NCBI RefSeq assembly: GCF_001640805.2 | Contig: NC_066844.1 | Coordinates: 5,103,143 to 5,167,142, forward strand | Origin: Lates calcarifer | Taxonomy: Eukaryota > Chordata > Actinopteri > Centropomidae | Direction: 5' to 3' | DNA: 64,000 bases | Shown here: in pieces, positions 1 through 13,968 of the stretch | Layout: every line of letters begins with the position of its first letter | How positions within the stretch are numbered: the first letter of the stretch is position 1 | Made by a program: the position numbers and the translations under genes | The notes under the pieces: generated by a model | The model's input: the letters and a program-made list of their open reading frames with translations, nothing else | Databases searched by the model: none | What the model was told of the DNA's origin: nothing

Positions 1-3000
1 GTTTTAAAACAAAAACGATCTGAAAAAACACCTGAAAACGCATATCACATAACCATTCATGAACACTGGGCATGTATGTGAGCATAAACAGGAAGTAGAT
101 TGTCCACTCTGCAGCTGGCTGCTTAGTTGCAGAAACAGCAGTGGTGAAGAGTAAGAATGTAACTGCACAACAGCTGCTAGCAAAGACACCAAGGCCAGCG
201 ACATTTGTGATTCATTATCCATGATTTCAACACTGGTAGTCGAGGCCCCTGTCAAGGCTGATAAGAACCAGTCAGGAGACAAACGTGCACCTTTGAGTCA
301 TCGTTACTGTCTGTCCAGACTAAAACACAACCCCAGAGTTTTCAAACTAAAACCAGGTCCGTCTCAGGGGCTGGAAAACTCAGAGTAGTGTGTACACCAG
401 GTGTAAACGTAGCAACAGTGACACTTTTAAAACTAATATATGTTAGTGTGGATATAGCTTAAAGCTCTCATCAGGTCAGGTCATGCTGTGCTGTAGTATA
501 GTGCATTTTACCACAGTACATATTAGTCCAAACCAGCTGAGACACAGTAGACTGGGATTCTGGGAACAGTTTTATCTGGCCTGGGATATAAGGTACCTTT
601 CTGCTAGGATCTATCTAAGTAAAGATTCAAGTTAGGAAATACGATGAGTTAAAATTGAGCAATTACAATTTTGGACAGGAAGTTGAGAAGATGTCACCAT
701 TGCCATGTTCTTTAGTTTACCTCAGTTTGAGCATGATAGCAGGCTCTGATCCAATTTTCAGTTCAATACTCAGGCATTAGCTTTTCATATCTACGGATTG
801 TAACTTTAAGTCTCTCATGTTGCATTATGCCATCTCTGTATTGCAAAATGGGCTATTATTTGATTTCCTTTTATAATGAAATACAGTGATACCATCATTC
901 TGTCTCATTATACATCCCTGTTTTCTAGAAATGACCTTTTTTACACAACCGAGTATTGCGTTTTTGTTTTCCACTCAGACGTAATAAAGACCTGGAACTG
1001 TGACAGAAAAAATGTTGTGAAACCTTGAAGTGAAAGCTTCATACAGTGATGACTATGATGAGAAAAAAGGGTTGAAATATGCTCAGACTTCACTGGTTTG
1101 TTCATTCATGATCATAGTAACCTCTACAGATGTGGAGGCTGTGGATGTGGTTATTGCTCTAACTGCAGCTGTGTATACAACAACCACATTCCAAAAATAT
1201 TCAAACAAATCTTCCATTCTGAGGATATTTCCACAGCATTTAAGCTTGTTCTCACCTGTTAAAACACGATCAGAGTGTCACAATCACAAGAAATTATCTC
1301 GGTTGACACAGGACACTAAGGAGTGGAGGAATCAGATGTGAGGGTGGCTGCTGAAGAAATCAAACAACCATGACAAACAAGAAAAAAAAAGTCCTTAGAG
1401 TGATTGACTAATACACCGATACTAACCTAACTGTCATTTGAGGTGTAAAGTTCAGGACTGAATTTCTTGTGGGTTTTAAACAAGAAAAAACTGTAAAATA
1501 AATAAGTAAATAAAGACACTGAGCTGAGAGCATTCAGCCAGCAGGGGGAGCCAGACTCTGACACAGAATCAAACACACTCTTCCCGCTGCCAGAACCTCT
1601 TCAGTTTACATTCCTGCACATCTTGGCAGTGTCAGAGTGTGTGTGAGTGTGTGAATAAAGAGGCAGAGTTACAGTACTGAGGTCTGAAAACTGAACCAGA
1701 GACAGACAGAGAGGAAACTGTACAGTTTAAATAAACACAGAGGGGGGTGTTTGATTTCTGTCTTCTCTCCTCTGTGTCTGTAATTCAAACGCACCTCAAA
1801 GGGGCTGAAATGTTTGAAATGTCCTTTAGAATAATGTTCAGGTCAGTGACAGTGAGTTCACAGATACTACAGAGCTTCTCTCACTCAGTCTGAGGCTCTC
1901 ACGTTGGTTTACAGCTCAGAAATGACCTGTTTATAGGGTTTTCTGATGAGGAGAGAGCTGGTCAGTCATGATGTTTACTGTGTTTGAAAAGACATTTTAT
2001 GTTTTTTTATGTTTTGAATGGGAGAACTTACTTTGCAATATCTTTACCTGAGATAAATACAACAATACCAATACCACTGTCAACCTATTAATGTTAAGCT
2101 TTTAATCTTATTAAGTAAATTTCATGTTCATAATTCAAAAAGGCTTTTGGAGGACGCCCTCACTTACATAGTTTCAGGTTGATTTTCTTACACTGTCGTC
2201 CTATAGTCTGGGTGAGACAAAATCTGACGTGATAAAAAATGTGAATGCCTTCAGTCTTCACTGTGAGCTTAAGGAGCAGCAGCAACTGCTTAACACACTC
2301 TTAAATTTCCCTGAGTTTCACCTCTTGGCTTCATACAAGCTGTCCTACCTTATTGGTAAAGGTTGTTGCAGCCTTAAACAGTGATGAACAGAGACACCTC
2401 TGGTTGTCTCTGCTTGGTCTGTTTTACCTTCATACCACAAACAAACTGCACCAGCTGGACTTTAACATAGAATGTCTGTTACATTCAAGTGCTCGCTGCC
2501 AAATGAGCTCACACAATGATGATTGAACCTGTCAGCGTCAGGTAAATCTCTCTGAATTCACATTATACCAGAGTTTTAGTCCTGCTCTGGTGCACCAGTA
2601 GTGATGCGTTTTACATCAACCAGCAGTGATTGGTTTGCCAGGCTTGAGGAGTAGGCTTCAGCAACTAGAAGTATAAAGGAGCCTATGGGGGAAAAAACCT
2701 AGGAAATGTCCAAGAAAAGTTTCTGATGCTCCAGGTAAAACAAACAAACAAATAAACAAACAAAAAAACTCAGAGTTCAGAGCGGTTCAGAGGAGAGATT
2801 ACAGGGAGGACACACAGATTAATTATTACTGTCATTGCCAGAAGGGGAGACAACAGTTCCACACTGCAGGTTTTAAATCTTTTACCCTGGAGCTAAGACA
2901 CGAACATTCAGTAGTTACACCGCTGCTAGCCTGATAGTCACACAAGATTAATGGAAATTATGAGCTCCTTTTGTCAAATTAAAAATTTGTAGTGATTACA

Positions 3001-3457
3001 AATTCAAATTTCTAATAAGCCCAATTGACTGCACTACCAGTTTTTCAGCCTTGAACAGACACAGTCAAATTATAATTTGTATCAGCATGAGGTAAATGTC
3101 ATCAACTGCTGATGTCCATTAACCTAGACCTCTGTTGAGCCAATAGTTCATCTTAGCCTTACAACAGCTGAATGCTGTCATTTCATCTACACTGCTGGAA
3201 ATAAAACTACAGAAGAGCAAGAAGAAGGTCCAGGTCCAGAAGGTCCAACATTATCATCAGTTAATGTAAAAATCAGCCTTTATCATATCTTCTCCACAAT
3301 TTTAACATCTCTGAGAGGAAACTCTGAAGCAAATTTTTCAGTTTCCCTGATGTCTCTGTTCATAACAGATTCAGGAGGGGGCTGAACTCACAGCTCTGAG
3401 CCTCTGGTCCTCCTCCACTAAGAGGATGTTTACACATCACTCTGTGTGTCTGTGAGT

Positions 3458-3506
<49 letters not shown>

Positions 3507-5129
3507 ATCCGGGTTGAGTAGAGTCATGCATTCTTTCCATTACCCTCATCAAATCGATGTTCAACACTCCTCCTCCATCTACTGTCCCTGTACAGCCACA
3601 GTGTGAGTGAGCATGCCACCAGAATGCCTGATCAATAAATAGATAGGGTATTTGATCAGTAAAATCTAGGACAACCAGTCTGCCTGATGTGGTTTCTAGA
3701 TACACTGTGGTTTGTTGTTATTTCACAGCAGCTTGGCTTCACTTCTCTTCACTTCTTATCAAAATAAAAAATGAATAACTGGTTCAGTGACTTAGGTGAT
3801 CACCTGAGTTTTCCTCTGGCACCACCAGCAGACAGACATTGTGGTTTTGAGTGAAAGATCTCAACAACTATTGAATGGATTGCCATGAAATTCAATTGTT
3901 AATTAAAAACATTATCAGGGCAAAATCAGAATGTTTACTACTTATTAGCAAATATTAGCATACTAACATTAATTAATTCAGTCAGGCTGTACGGTTCCCA
4001 GCAGACAGGGACTGTATGCAGCCTGAGAGGCTAAACTCAGGGCAGAGAAGTCCAGTTGTAAGACCCTGTCCCATCCATCAGCCAAACACTCAGCCTGTTT
4101 TTTGTCAACCACACAGGGGTATCAACATGCTACCATGTCGCCATGACAACCGCTGGGTAAACAGTCTCTTCTTCAACTGGATTCTAACGGTCCACAGGTC
4201 ACCATGGCAACAGTAAACATCCAGGAGGCCCGGGGGGGAGGGGGGTTGACATGCCGACCTGAGAGTATTTATGTGAACTGGATCACAGAGGTTTGATCCC
4301 TGTGGCTCCTGCAGACAGGAGATTATAACTGAACAAAACAAACAAAAAATGAGATCAAATTCATAATTTAACATTAAATTAGATGAAAAACAAAAGTAAA
4401 TAAAATAATTAAAAAGTGAGCACACAGATGAATCACATCAATACAACCAACAGACTATGAAAAATCAAACAATTCTAAATAATAATAATAAAAAAAGCTA
4501 CTGGTGCTACACCTGTCAAGCAAGCCTTCCACTCCATGCATGGCACATATTCAGTTTACAATGACATTTACCACACAAATTTTCAAACAGTGTGTCCTTG
4601 ATTTTAGTTTAGTCAGAACTGTACATGACTACACATATACTGTGCTTCAAAGACAGTGCTAAACGTAAACTGTGACCCCACAATATAATGTAGTTGGCTT
4701 TTGATATGCTAACTCTCGGCTTCAGATGCAACTGTTGGGAGTGCGCAACATGCTAACATCAGCAGTTTACATTAGAGAACAGCGTTTCATCCATTCCTCA
4801 TACTTCTGCTCTTCTGAAACCCTTGAGAAGACAGCACTTTCCTTACTTTTTGTATCGCTCTTACTACAGCTCCACAAACACTGCTTCAACACAAAGTGTG
4901 ACACACCTGCTGTGTCCAGGTACAGGTTCTAGGCTATGATCGGCCAATTGCTGTTCAGGGGAGGGGGTTAGTGAATGGTCAGTTGTAAATGACAAAAACA
5001 AGCAAAACAACCACAACAGAAAAAAAAAGAAAAGTAATGAAACAAATGGAGATGAAATCCACATTTATATCGCAGTGGTATCTGATTTGGTGTAAAAACA
5101 TGATTTTGAGATGATTGTTCCTTTAAGAC
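1..5129. other. Intergenic region 3' of rem1
   Basis: No reading frame here combines adequate length, splice sites and recognisable protein sequence. The stretch is AT-rich, with a TG microsatellite near 3463-3505. A CTCF-like motif (CCAGCAGGGGGAGC) lies near 1539-1552. The longer open frames, at 4-282 and 1030-1341, have no recognisable domain, no convincing flanking splice sites and low-complexity composition. I see nothing else that can be supported. Confidence 0.5.
3463..3505. repeat. TG microsatellite
   Basis: A nearly pure TG dinucleotide run of about 43 bp, preceded by interrupted TG units. Confidence 0.9.
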
Positions 5130-5135
5130 TTTATT
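5130..5135 (-). terminator. Candidate rem1 polyadenylation signal
   Basis: AATAAA on the minus strand, about 400 bases downstream of the rem1 stop codon. It is the first clear canonical hexamer I found in that direction. The cleavage site is not shown. Confidence 0.35.
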
Positions 5136-5534
5136 CTGCACAGTGTTGAACTGAAAACAGTAGAAATTCAGGAGAACACCATAGTGGACACAGTGGAAAC
5201 TACAGGACATCCTCAGTCATGGAGAATGAGTCACCTGTTCACACACACATACACACACTGAACACTCATCCTCTCATCTTTAACCCTACAGTGATGATTC
5301 TGCCCAGTCGTCTGGTTTCTTTATATTTATGTCATCTGGAGAAAAAGTCACAGAAATGTTGAGACCAAAGGGTCAAACAGGAAAACGAGTTGGTCACACA
5401 CTGATCACAGTGATAATGTTAAAATCCACTGCCTCTGCTCACTGCTGATTGTTTTTGTCCTCGATATCACAACTAGCGAGAACTTCAACGACTAAAAAAA
5501 AATCCAACCTGATGATCCTGGTGGACCCGTGTCT

Positions 5535-8500
5535 TCAGAGGACGGCCAGGTCGTGGCAGCTCTTGGATCGCACTTTGACCGCCATGCGCTGGTTATTGCG
5601 CGCCACCAGTCGGTCCAGGAATCGCCGAGCCTTCTGGGTAATGCTCTCTTTGCGTTTGTAGATGGAGCGTCTGCGCTGGATGGCCTCGCTGCCATCCTGA
5701 CGGAGACGGATCTGTCGGACCACACCCTCAAACAGCTCGGCCACATTGTGCTGCAAAGACGCCGATGTCTCTATGAACTTACAGTCAAATACCACAGCAC
5801 ATGCTCGGCCCTCTGGGAAAAAGGCAGATACAGAAAGAGCATAAATTGGAACTAGCGTTCCAGTTATTTGTTTGTGGCCATTTGCTTGAGAATGTTTTCA
5901 GACCCCTTCACTTTTTGCACATTTTATTGTATTGTAGATTAAATTTATACAAAATCAAGAATTGAAATTTCTCTTTTCTCTTTTGTAAATGTATTCAGAC
6001 ACTTGATTCAGTTCTTGCAAGCTTTTAGGTCTTGAGAAAACCGAAGGGGTCTGAAGCTACTATATGTATCTCACGTGACCTTTGACCCCTACCTTCCACA
6101 GCGACTTCTCTGGACCTTACCAGGTCACTCTTGTTGCCCACAAGGATGATGGGAATGTTTTCAGCTTGGCGGGTGCGTCGCAGTGTGATGCGGAGCTCAG
6201 AGGCAGAGTCGAAGGTGGAGCGGTCGGTGACAGAATAGACGATGACATAGGCACTCCCCACTTTCAGACAGTCTTCCTGGGAGGAGCCATCCTCCCCCTC
6301 CTGACAAGTAGAGAGACACAGACACAGAGGAATATGGAGGAAACTCTGTCAGTCTGTCTGTCTGTCTGTCTGTCAGTCTGTCAGTCAGTCTGTCTGTCTG
6401 TCTGTCTGTCTGTCGATTTTCTCAACAACTACTCATCTGATTGACTTCAAAATTTGCAGGTGTATTACTGAGGATTAACAAAAAAGTGCAGTCCTGACTG
6501 GGAGTTTATTTGGATGAGCAGTTCTTAAGTGAGAGCTCCAGACATCTCTTTTCTGCATATCACTTAACATTAAGAAAAAGACTGGATAACTTGTGAACAC
6601 ATGCCACACTTGTAACAAAGATGGAATCCAACTACGGCAGCACTGTCTACACTGTCACCCAGATACTACTGAAGCAGAGTGGAGCAGCCAGCTCAAGCAG
6701 TAACAACTGAGACTGACTAACCACATACAATGCAGCCTGAATGACTGATGGCAGAATTTGAACGGACTTTGCACCAGTTTTTTTCTAAATCCAGATCTTA
6801 AGCTACTTTGGAAAAAGCTGATGTGATGAACATCTACATCTAAGTTTGCTTGATCTGGCAACAGAGTGAGGACCCTAAACATCCTATAATCTGGATGTAC
6901 TCCAGATCATCTTGCAGGACTTTACACAAGCTCCCAGGCATGTTGGGAGATGTAGTCCCTTCAGATTGAGACAACTGAATGGTGATCCCAACACATTTCT
7001 CAATGGAAACAAATTAATTACCAGGACTCTTTTAAACGGAACTAAATAAAATTATTTGAGTCATGATTTTCATCTCTCCACCTCAGAGGTCCAATAAAAT
7101 CAAAGGCTCTGACGGCAGTAAGTGTCAGTGAACCAGGCAGCAAACCGCTACACATCTTTAGCAGATTCTGAAGTGTGTTTCCCAGCAGTCAGGACCATTA
7201 GCCCATTAATCCCAGTCAACAAGAGAACAACATCACTTCTTCTTCTTTGTTCCTGTTTTCATTTTCACCTCGCATGCACCAGTGGTTTCTGGTGCTTCTA
7301 TGGCATAGAGTATATCGCTATTAATTAACCATTAATGTAAACTAAACACTTCTTGCTGCTGTTCCACAGAAAGCAGCTCTTAATGTTGAACCATAAAAAG
7401 GCATTTATTGTGAAGGAGGTCTGACCTATAATTCATGAATGATAATAATCTGGACACTTGGCTTTTTTTGTCAGCAATGGAGTGGTGTGACTGAATTATA
7501 TGGAAATTCAGATTTCACCCATTTTTAAATAGTTTTACCTCTCACTGATTGTGATTAAACCTTCACATGCTAAAAGATTACAGGTTTTCAAGAGATCAAA
7601 CTGTAAAATGTGCCTTCGAACCGAGTTTATCCAACTTAAATATAACAGATGTTCTCATGGTAAATGGCATTTTGTTATATCAATATAGCACACTTATGCT
7701 CTTGAGATTACAGATTACAGAGCAGACATCTCATGCTCTGTACTTCATCAACACACACACACACACACACACACAGTACCGGTTTGTCATTCTCCCAGGT
7801 GTCCATGACAATGAGTGTGGTTTCCTCTCCGTCTACTGTCAGTGTCCGCTCGTATGTGTCCTCTGTAACAAACAATTAAGACAAACAATAAACAGCAGGG
7901 CTAAGGATCTAAAGCAACACTAGAAGACCTGCTTTGATCTAACTGCTAATATCAGCATACTTTTGTACAATGAAAATATAATGTTTGAATTTTGTTTTAA
8001 CCAATGACCAACCAACCAATTTTATCCCAAAAGCCATGTCGCTAAAGTGGCTAAAAACGCTAAACAAATGGAGGACCAGCAACAAATCATAGCCACTCTT
8101 TCTATCTGTGGTCAAAAAGAGACAAACAACAACCTGGTAAACAATCAAACAACAGCACAGTTAATAACTTAAAGCAAACAGCAGCATCAGGACTCTGAGC
8201 ATACAAACAGAATAATAAAAACATGTACACCAGAGAGTGTGACCAGTCAACCTGAAAACTGACAGCAGACAAGCTCTGCTCTCTCACACCATGTCAGACT
8301 ATCACTGGATCAATACAGGCTGTCAATCATGGCCTCAGGCCAATCAACACGTGACACAGGAGCTGATCAATGATGCTGGGTCAGTCAAGGTCATGATATG
8401 AGGACAAAGTCAGAGACAGAAACTGAGCACTGAACTGCAGAGGACTGAGTTAGAGAGTTACAGTTACAGAAACATGGTAGAAAACAAGAAAGTGAGTTGG

Positions 8501-9349
8501 ACTAAATGTAGAAAGTCTGTATAATGTTCTTTTAAGACATAAATATTGAGAACAGAGAATTCAGTATTTTGGGAAATGCACTTTCTTCCTGAGAATTAGA
8601 TGGAAAGGTCCATACCACACTCTATCCACTGTAATAGCTGATACTGTAACAGGAAGAACGTGTGTTTTCATATATTTGAAAAGAGGACCAGATTGACTTC
8701 CCTCAAGTTTATTGTCGTTCTCTTCAAATGTGACATTCACTATTTCCTCTGCACGAGTCAGATGCATTGTTTCCTCTCCATGCAATAAATGTAATAATTG
8801 CTGTTGTTGGTGATTGCTGTCAGGACTGATTCTCACTCTGTGTTAAGATGAACATTCACAGAATGTGGATATATTCAGGTAAAACCATCAACCAGAAAAA
8901 GTATCAAATATATATTTTTTTGTATTATTTATATTTAGTATTAATATTAATAATCAGACATCCATGCATTTAGCCCCACCTCCAGGTTGTTCATCTTTCT
9001 CTGTGATCCCGGCAAAGATTCCTGCGAGGCTGGTCTTTCCAACCCCGTGGTCGCCTAGCAACACAACTCTGTAAACACAGTCCGAGTCACTCTGTGAGTC
9101 ATCATCCGAGTCTGAACTCCAGTGCGCGCGGTAGTGGAGGGACTTGTCCCCCGGGTGGTAGGATGCTGACTGTCCGAGAGGAGGGTGGGTCCGTTGGGGA
9201 CGGGGCCTGTCTGGATTGGGGGTTTCAGTGCTGCCCGGGAGCTGGGGGTCCCGGGTCCAGGACGGGTGCTGGTAGAAGTGGGCAGGAGGAATAGGTGTGC
9301 TACCTCGCCGCCGCAGGGGCTCCTTCTCTCTCTGGGTGTTGAGGGTCAT
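5535..9349 (-). CDS. rem1: GTP-binding protein REM 1 (RGK-family small GTPase)
   Basis: The coding exons are 9349-8980, 7862-7780, 6300-6093 and 5812-5535. All junctions are GT-AG and in phase, giving 312 residues (human REM1 is about 298). The N-terminus MTLNT and the RRRGSTP motif (residues 13-19, 14-3-3 type) are REM1-like. The P-loop GDHGVGKTS is at 99-107. The RGK-specific DTWE replaces the usual DxxG motif at 144-147. NKSD is at 207-210 and ETSA at 235-238. The C-terminus ends in SCHDLAVL with no prenylation box, as in all RGK proteins. Family knowledge: RGK GTPases bind calcium-channel beta subunits, suppress high-voltage-activated calcium currents and affect cytoskeletal signalling at the plasma membrane. 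REM1 is preferred over REM2, GEM and RRAD because of the N-terminus. The start codon lies 29 bases inside an exon with an upstream acceptor at 9379, so the leader is spliced. Confidence 0.93.
5889..6005. repeat. Degenerate interspersed repeat in a rem1 intron
   Basis: The phrase TTTTCAGACCCCTTCACTTT followed by TTGCACATTTTATTGTATTG is recognised from memory as part of a recurrent teleost repeat. A partial second phrase, TGTATTCAGACACTTGATTC, follows about 100 bp on. The transposon class is not assigned. Confidence 0.4.
6345..6414. repeat. CTGT tetranucleotide repeat
   Basis: About 70 bp of CTGT units with a few CAGT interruptions, in the rem1 intron just upstream of the coding exon at 6093-6300 (in the gene's sense). 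Confidence 0.85.
8556..8645 (+). repeat. Fragment of a recurrent teleost interspersed repeat
   Basis: The phrase TTTTGGGAAATGCACTTTCT, then CTGAGAATTAGATGGAAAGG and TCCATACCACACTC, resembles the left part of a family common in teleost introns. Other parts of what looks like the same family occur at 20706-20775 (reverse), 24330-24500 and 59240-59310. Recognised from memory only; class unassigned. Confidence 0.45.
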
Positions 9350-11771
9350 GTTGCTACGGTAACAGCATCAGGATGGGCCTGAGGAAGGACACAGGATAAT
9401 TCAGGTTATAAAATAAAGTCTGCTTCACAATGTGTATCCTTTCCCTAACAGACCAATAGAGTTCATTTGGAGTTTCTTTGTCCTATATTGACTCTGTTTT
9501 TGCTCCGTTTTTGGTCTCTACCGACTCCTGAGAAAAACATCTGGCTCTTTAGCTGTTAAATGCTCAGAAATGCTCAACAGTGAGTCACTAACTGTGTCTC
9601 TCTGCTGTTTGGTGCTGAGTGGGTAGAATACAGAGTGTTTTTGGATGGAGCTTTTTGTCTGAAAACAGCTGCCTGCTGTGGCTGAAACAAAACTATGAGA
9701 GCAAGTTTTCTGTCCATAATGTAAGACAGCGGCCATCAACCTTTACATCACTGTTTGGTGTGGTTACAGGTGCTACAGACTGGAAACTTTCAACCAGAGA
9801 GGGCAGTGAAATGCTGTGTTAACTCACAGCAGAAGCCCAAGTGCAACACTGTGCACAGTAAGGCCATTATTGTGCTGCATGTAAATGTATCCCCCCCCTA
9901 AAACTTCTTTGTTAAATAAGAGGGAATAGATAAAATGATTTCCCAATGGAAAGAGCAGCTGCATTCTCCTCATTTCCTGCCTGGTTTTACACGCTGACCT
10001 CCACAACGTGCATGCAATCTGTTTCTGGCACTGATGGAAGGAGGAAGCTATGGTGGCAATGACTTTACTGCAGAGAAGAGCTGAGGAAAAGTTAACTTTC
10101 ATCTCTGAATTCTGAAAGTTCTGTGACTCTACTCTCTGATCCTGCTGGGACCTGAGTAAAAAAAAAAAAAAAAAAACTCCAGTCTGTCTGAAAATACCAA
10201 AAGACTGACTGAATCACCAATTTTACTGACTGAATCAGGAGCTTTTATCATTGGAGCTCCACTTACCGATGACTGAATGCACCGCTGTTGATCAGCAGTG
10301 ACGCACAGGAGATTACTCTCTGGATAAAGGTTTATTAAAATAGTGTATGTCACAATTCTGTTGTTCAGACAAGTGGATCCTGAGTTATTTACCTTATAAA
10401 CAGTGTCAAATGTAATAGCTTGGTGCAACCACAGACTGACCATATTTCTGAACGTAAGACAGTCTGAATCAACGTCACAGTGGTATGAAAAGTGATGAAA
10501 CCACTTAGCTCAGAACAAAAAAAGGGGGAAAAAACGACTTACTGTAGTAAGTGACACATCAGTAAAGTGAGTTGTGATTTACCTTTATTACATTCTGATG
10601 TCTGTGGCTGCTTTGTAGGATTAAGTGCTGGTCTTAAGCTTTCTTTTGTATGTTTTGTGTGAAACTCAAATTCCTCTTTGAGTAGCAGCTTAACACCTAA
10701 TTTAAGTTGATTTTGATTTTGTTTTAATATGTTTTGTGTCACTGTGATGTTTCCTTGTAGTTCGAGGGATATGCTGCACAAGGCAAGTCTTGGATGTTTT
10801 TGGGTGTCTAGAGAACAGAAATACTGGATTTTCTATGAAAACAAAAACTGCTGTTAAAATAAACACTGTGGACAGGGGCTGGATTCAGAAGTCACTGCAC
10901 ATGTAATTTACTGACTCAGAATTGTTAAAAACTGGTTAGACTGAACATTGTTTGGAAACCTGGTTACTCTAAATGGACCTCTCGTATGCATAAGAGATGC
11001 ACAAACAAACCTCCTACAATAAATAATTCAAGTATTTAAAGGTGCCAAGTGCGACATTCAGTGATGGTGAAGGCGAGTCAGACCAGGTCACAGCTCCTGC
11101 CTTTGGAGGTAGTGATTGAATTAATAACAATGACTTGTTTTTGGTATTTAAAAAAAGTAACATCTTCAAAATTCTGCAAGATCCTCCAAAATTGCTGTTC
11201 ATCATCAGTAATTATATTTTCAATTTTGAGCTCATTCATCCACAGCAGAACTACAAGCACCACACATTGTTTAGGTCAAAGGTCACAGTTTGCTCATGTT
11301 AAATGTTGCACAGTATATGACTGCTTGGTAGCTGGAGGAAAAGAGTTAATGAACCACATCAGGTGCTTTCGGTTAACTAAAAACCTCAAGAAACTTATGT
11401 TTTACATATCAAAATTACATTTTATATGTGAAATCTCTGAAAATCAATTTGCTCATATTGTGAATGTTTTAATGTGAAATTTCCAAAGGCAAATATGTCT
11501 ATTTTTCTGTTAGATTAACAAATGTAAAATATTGTTCACATGTGATATTGTATGTGAAATTAAAGCTTTTACATGTAAAATATAAGAAAAAAAATCACAT
11601 GTACCGAATTAATGTGAATTATAAAATATAAAATTTACTGTGTGAAAACAGAAGTTTCACACATGCTTTTTTGGTAAGGGAAACCAAAGACATAAAAAAT
11701 TCAGGCAGAAAAAACATAACATGCAATAGATGGACAGATAGACGGATAGATAGAGAGCTAGATTAACTTAC

Positions 11772-11879
11772 CGTGCACCCCATCAACAGTCCGTCTCCGT
11801 CCAGCCTCAGTAAACAACAGAACTGAACTGAACCCTGTCTCTCTCTGTGTAACAGTACCCTGGTGCCACAGTAACCCGC
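11772..11879 (-). other. rem1: Probable 5' UTR exon of rem1
   Basis: On the minus strand a strong donor (CACG/GTAAGTT) ends this segment at 11772. A pyrimidine-rich acceptor (TTTTTTTTCCAG) begins it at 11879. The next acceptor downstream is the one at 9379 that opens the first rem1 coding exon. No long frame continues into the coding exon, so it is read as leader sequence. The acceptor implies a further upstream first exon, which I could not place. Confidence 0.45.
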
Positions 11880-11999
11880 CTGGAAAAAAAAGTTCCACAA
11901 CAGCGTTAAAAATTCAGCAGTGGAATCACAGAGTTATCTACCTCCCTCTGTGTGTGTGTGTCAGAGCGACAGCAGAGGAGAAACAGATATCTGAGGAGG

Positions 12000-12036
<37 letters not shown>

Positions 12037-12339
12037 TGTGTCTGTGTGTGTGCTGTTTTATCAGTGTGGAGGGTGAGTTGGTTTAGGGAACATTTTGGTC
12101 ACTTCCTGTGTGACCCAAAAGATACAGTTTGGCTTCATACAACAGTTCAGTCAGGATACATATAAAAACATTACATGATGATATATTTGTTTTGTTTTTA
12201 AACACCCACAGCTTTATGGTCATCAACATAAATCCCCCAAAACAAAGAGAACATGATTGTATAAAAGCTTAGAATATGATGAATATAAGATGATACTGAT
12301 ACATAGAGCATATCTGACTAATACCTAGAAAATAAAGGA

Positions 12340-12975
12340 CTGGTGTGGCTGATGCATTTTCCTGACAGATGAAGGACAAGTAATACGAAGGACCAATAAC
12401 CAACTTGCAACTTAGCACTTATCTTGATGAAGGACTAGTTTGTTAACTTGCTAGTTGATGAAGGACTGATGGATAGAAACCGTTTTAGCTGAAGGACTAA
12501 AAAAATTTGGCAGTTTACTAACCTGAAGATGGTCTAATTGATGATGGTGCCAGATCGCAAACTACTTTATGAAGAACTAAATGATAACAGAGTAACATTA
12601 GCTTTGGACTAGTTGAAAAAGATACCTAGCTTATTAAGGACTATCTGAAAAAAATACCAGTATACTAACTAGCTTGTTAAGGGAAATAATTAAGGGAAAT
12701 AAAGATATCAGTTAACTAACACCAACTAACTAATGCTACTTTATGAATGACTAACTGAAAAAGATACCAGTTTACTAACTAGGTTATAAAGAACTAAATA
12801 ATGAAGATACTATTTTACTAGTGTTAACTAATATTAGCTTAGGACTAACTGAAAAAGACACCTAGCTTATTAAGGACTAACTGAAAAAAACAAAAACAAA
12901 ACAATTTTACTAACTGGCGTAAACAAAATGAAGGAGTAAATGATGAATATACAGTTTACTAGTGCTAACTAACAC
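12340..12975. repeat. Degenerate tandem (minisatellite-like) array
   Basis: The phrases GAAGGACTA, AAGGACTAACTGAAAAA, GATACCAGTTTACTAACT and GTGCTAACTAA recur in shuffled, diverged form over about 640 bp. Unit length varies, roughly 30-60 bp, so this is an old tandem array and not a microsatellite. Confidence 0.6.
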
Positions 12976-13029
12976 TGTGCTGCCATTTACTGTTTTTCAC
13001 TTTCTCTCCATTTGGAAAATCTGGGAAGG

Positions 13030-13032
<3 letters not shown>

Positions 13033-13069
<37 letters not shown>
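13033..13069. repeat. TA dinucleotide repeat
   Basis: An uninterrupted TA run of about 37 bp. Confidence 0.9.
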
Positions 13070-13072
<3 letters not shown>

Positions 13073-13835
13073 TGTTAGTAGTTGTTTGGCTCTGCAACTA
13101 ATGATTATTGCCATTATCAACTGAATTGATGATTATTTTTCACGATTAATCGTCAGATAAAATGTCAGCAAGAAGAGAATTTTTGATGTCTTTTTTTAAA
13201 AACATATATTATTACTTGTTATATCTCAATTTTGACTCAGATACTTAGAAAGTCATAATTTAGACTTGCCATGAGTATTTACATTATTATATTATTCTCA
13301 TACTTTTTTCTGACAGATATGAGTTTCCATAGTTTACACATGAGCTGACATGGAAAATTAGATTACACTGGAGAAACACACATCACTTCCTCTGTGTCAG
13401 TGTGAGGGCTCTCTCACTGAAACTCAACTCAGCACAGATGTTTAGATTTTATCCACCCCCTCAGTTTAAAAGGTTAAGACTTAAGAGGTGGAGTTTCCTC
13501 CTGGATCACCATCACCTAATCCAATCCAGTGAGCCAGATACAGTTCCTTTCAGTTATAAGCAAAGAAGACAATCACTGATTATTAACCTTTTATTAGTAC
13601 AACCAGTTGCTTCATCACTACCTCTGCAGATGGACTGATATTACTGACTGACAGTGAGAGTCAGTTCAGTTCAGATAGAGTTTCTTTGTTCATTTTTAGT
13701 CGCTATAGAAAACTATTTCCAATAAACAGGTGACCAGGTGTTCTAATAAAGTGCTCAGTGAGTATACAACCCTGTATAAAACCTCATACAACATGTTGAT
13801 ATTAATAACTAATGGCATTCCCTTGTTTTCGCTCT

Positions 13836-13968
13836 CTGGTGTTGTAAATTGTACAATTCTTTTCTTTGTATTTTTGTACTTTTGTGTTTTTATTTTTATA
13901 TTTCTGAATGACTCTGCACCTGATCAGGGACACTGACAATAAAGTTCTCTTGAATCTCTTGAATTGTT
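13836..13968 (+). mobile_element. 3' tail of a LINE-like retroposon
   Basis: The sequence ends in GACACTGACAATAAAGTTCT followed by a short tandem of TCTTGAAT. That is the usual form of the 3' end of truncated fish CR1/L2-type elements, where the tail is a short tandem repeat rather than poly(A). No reverse transcriptase remains. The family is not assigned. Confidence 0.45.

Noticed and set aside
4..282. Open frame of 92 codons on the minus strand at the window edge
   Set aside because: No recognisable domain, low-complexity leucine/serine content, and no clear splice signals linking it to other exons.
3505..3705. 66-codon minus-strand frame with some protein-like composition
   Set aside because: No start context, no splice partners and no family I can name; begins inside a TG repeat.
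4285..4330. B-box-like GGTTTGATCCC suggesting a tRNA or SINE
   Set aside because: No A box at the proper distance and no cloverleaf could be drawn; too weak to call.
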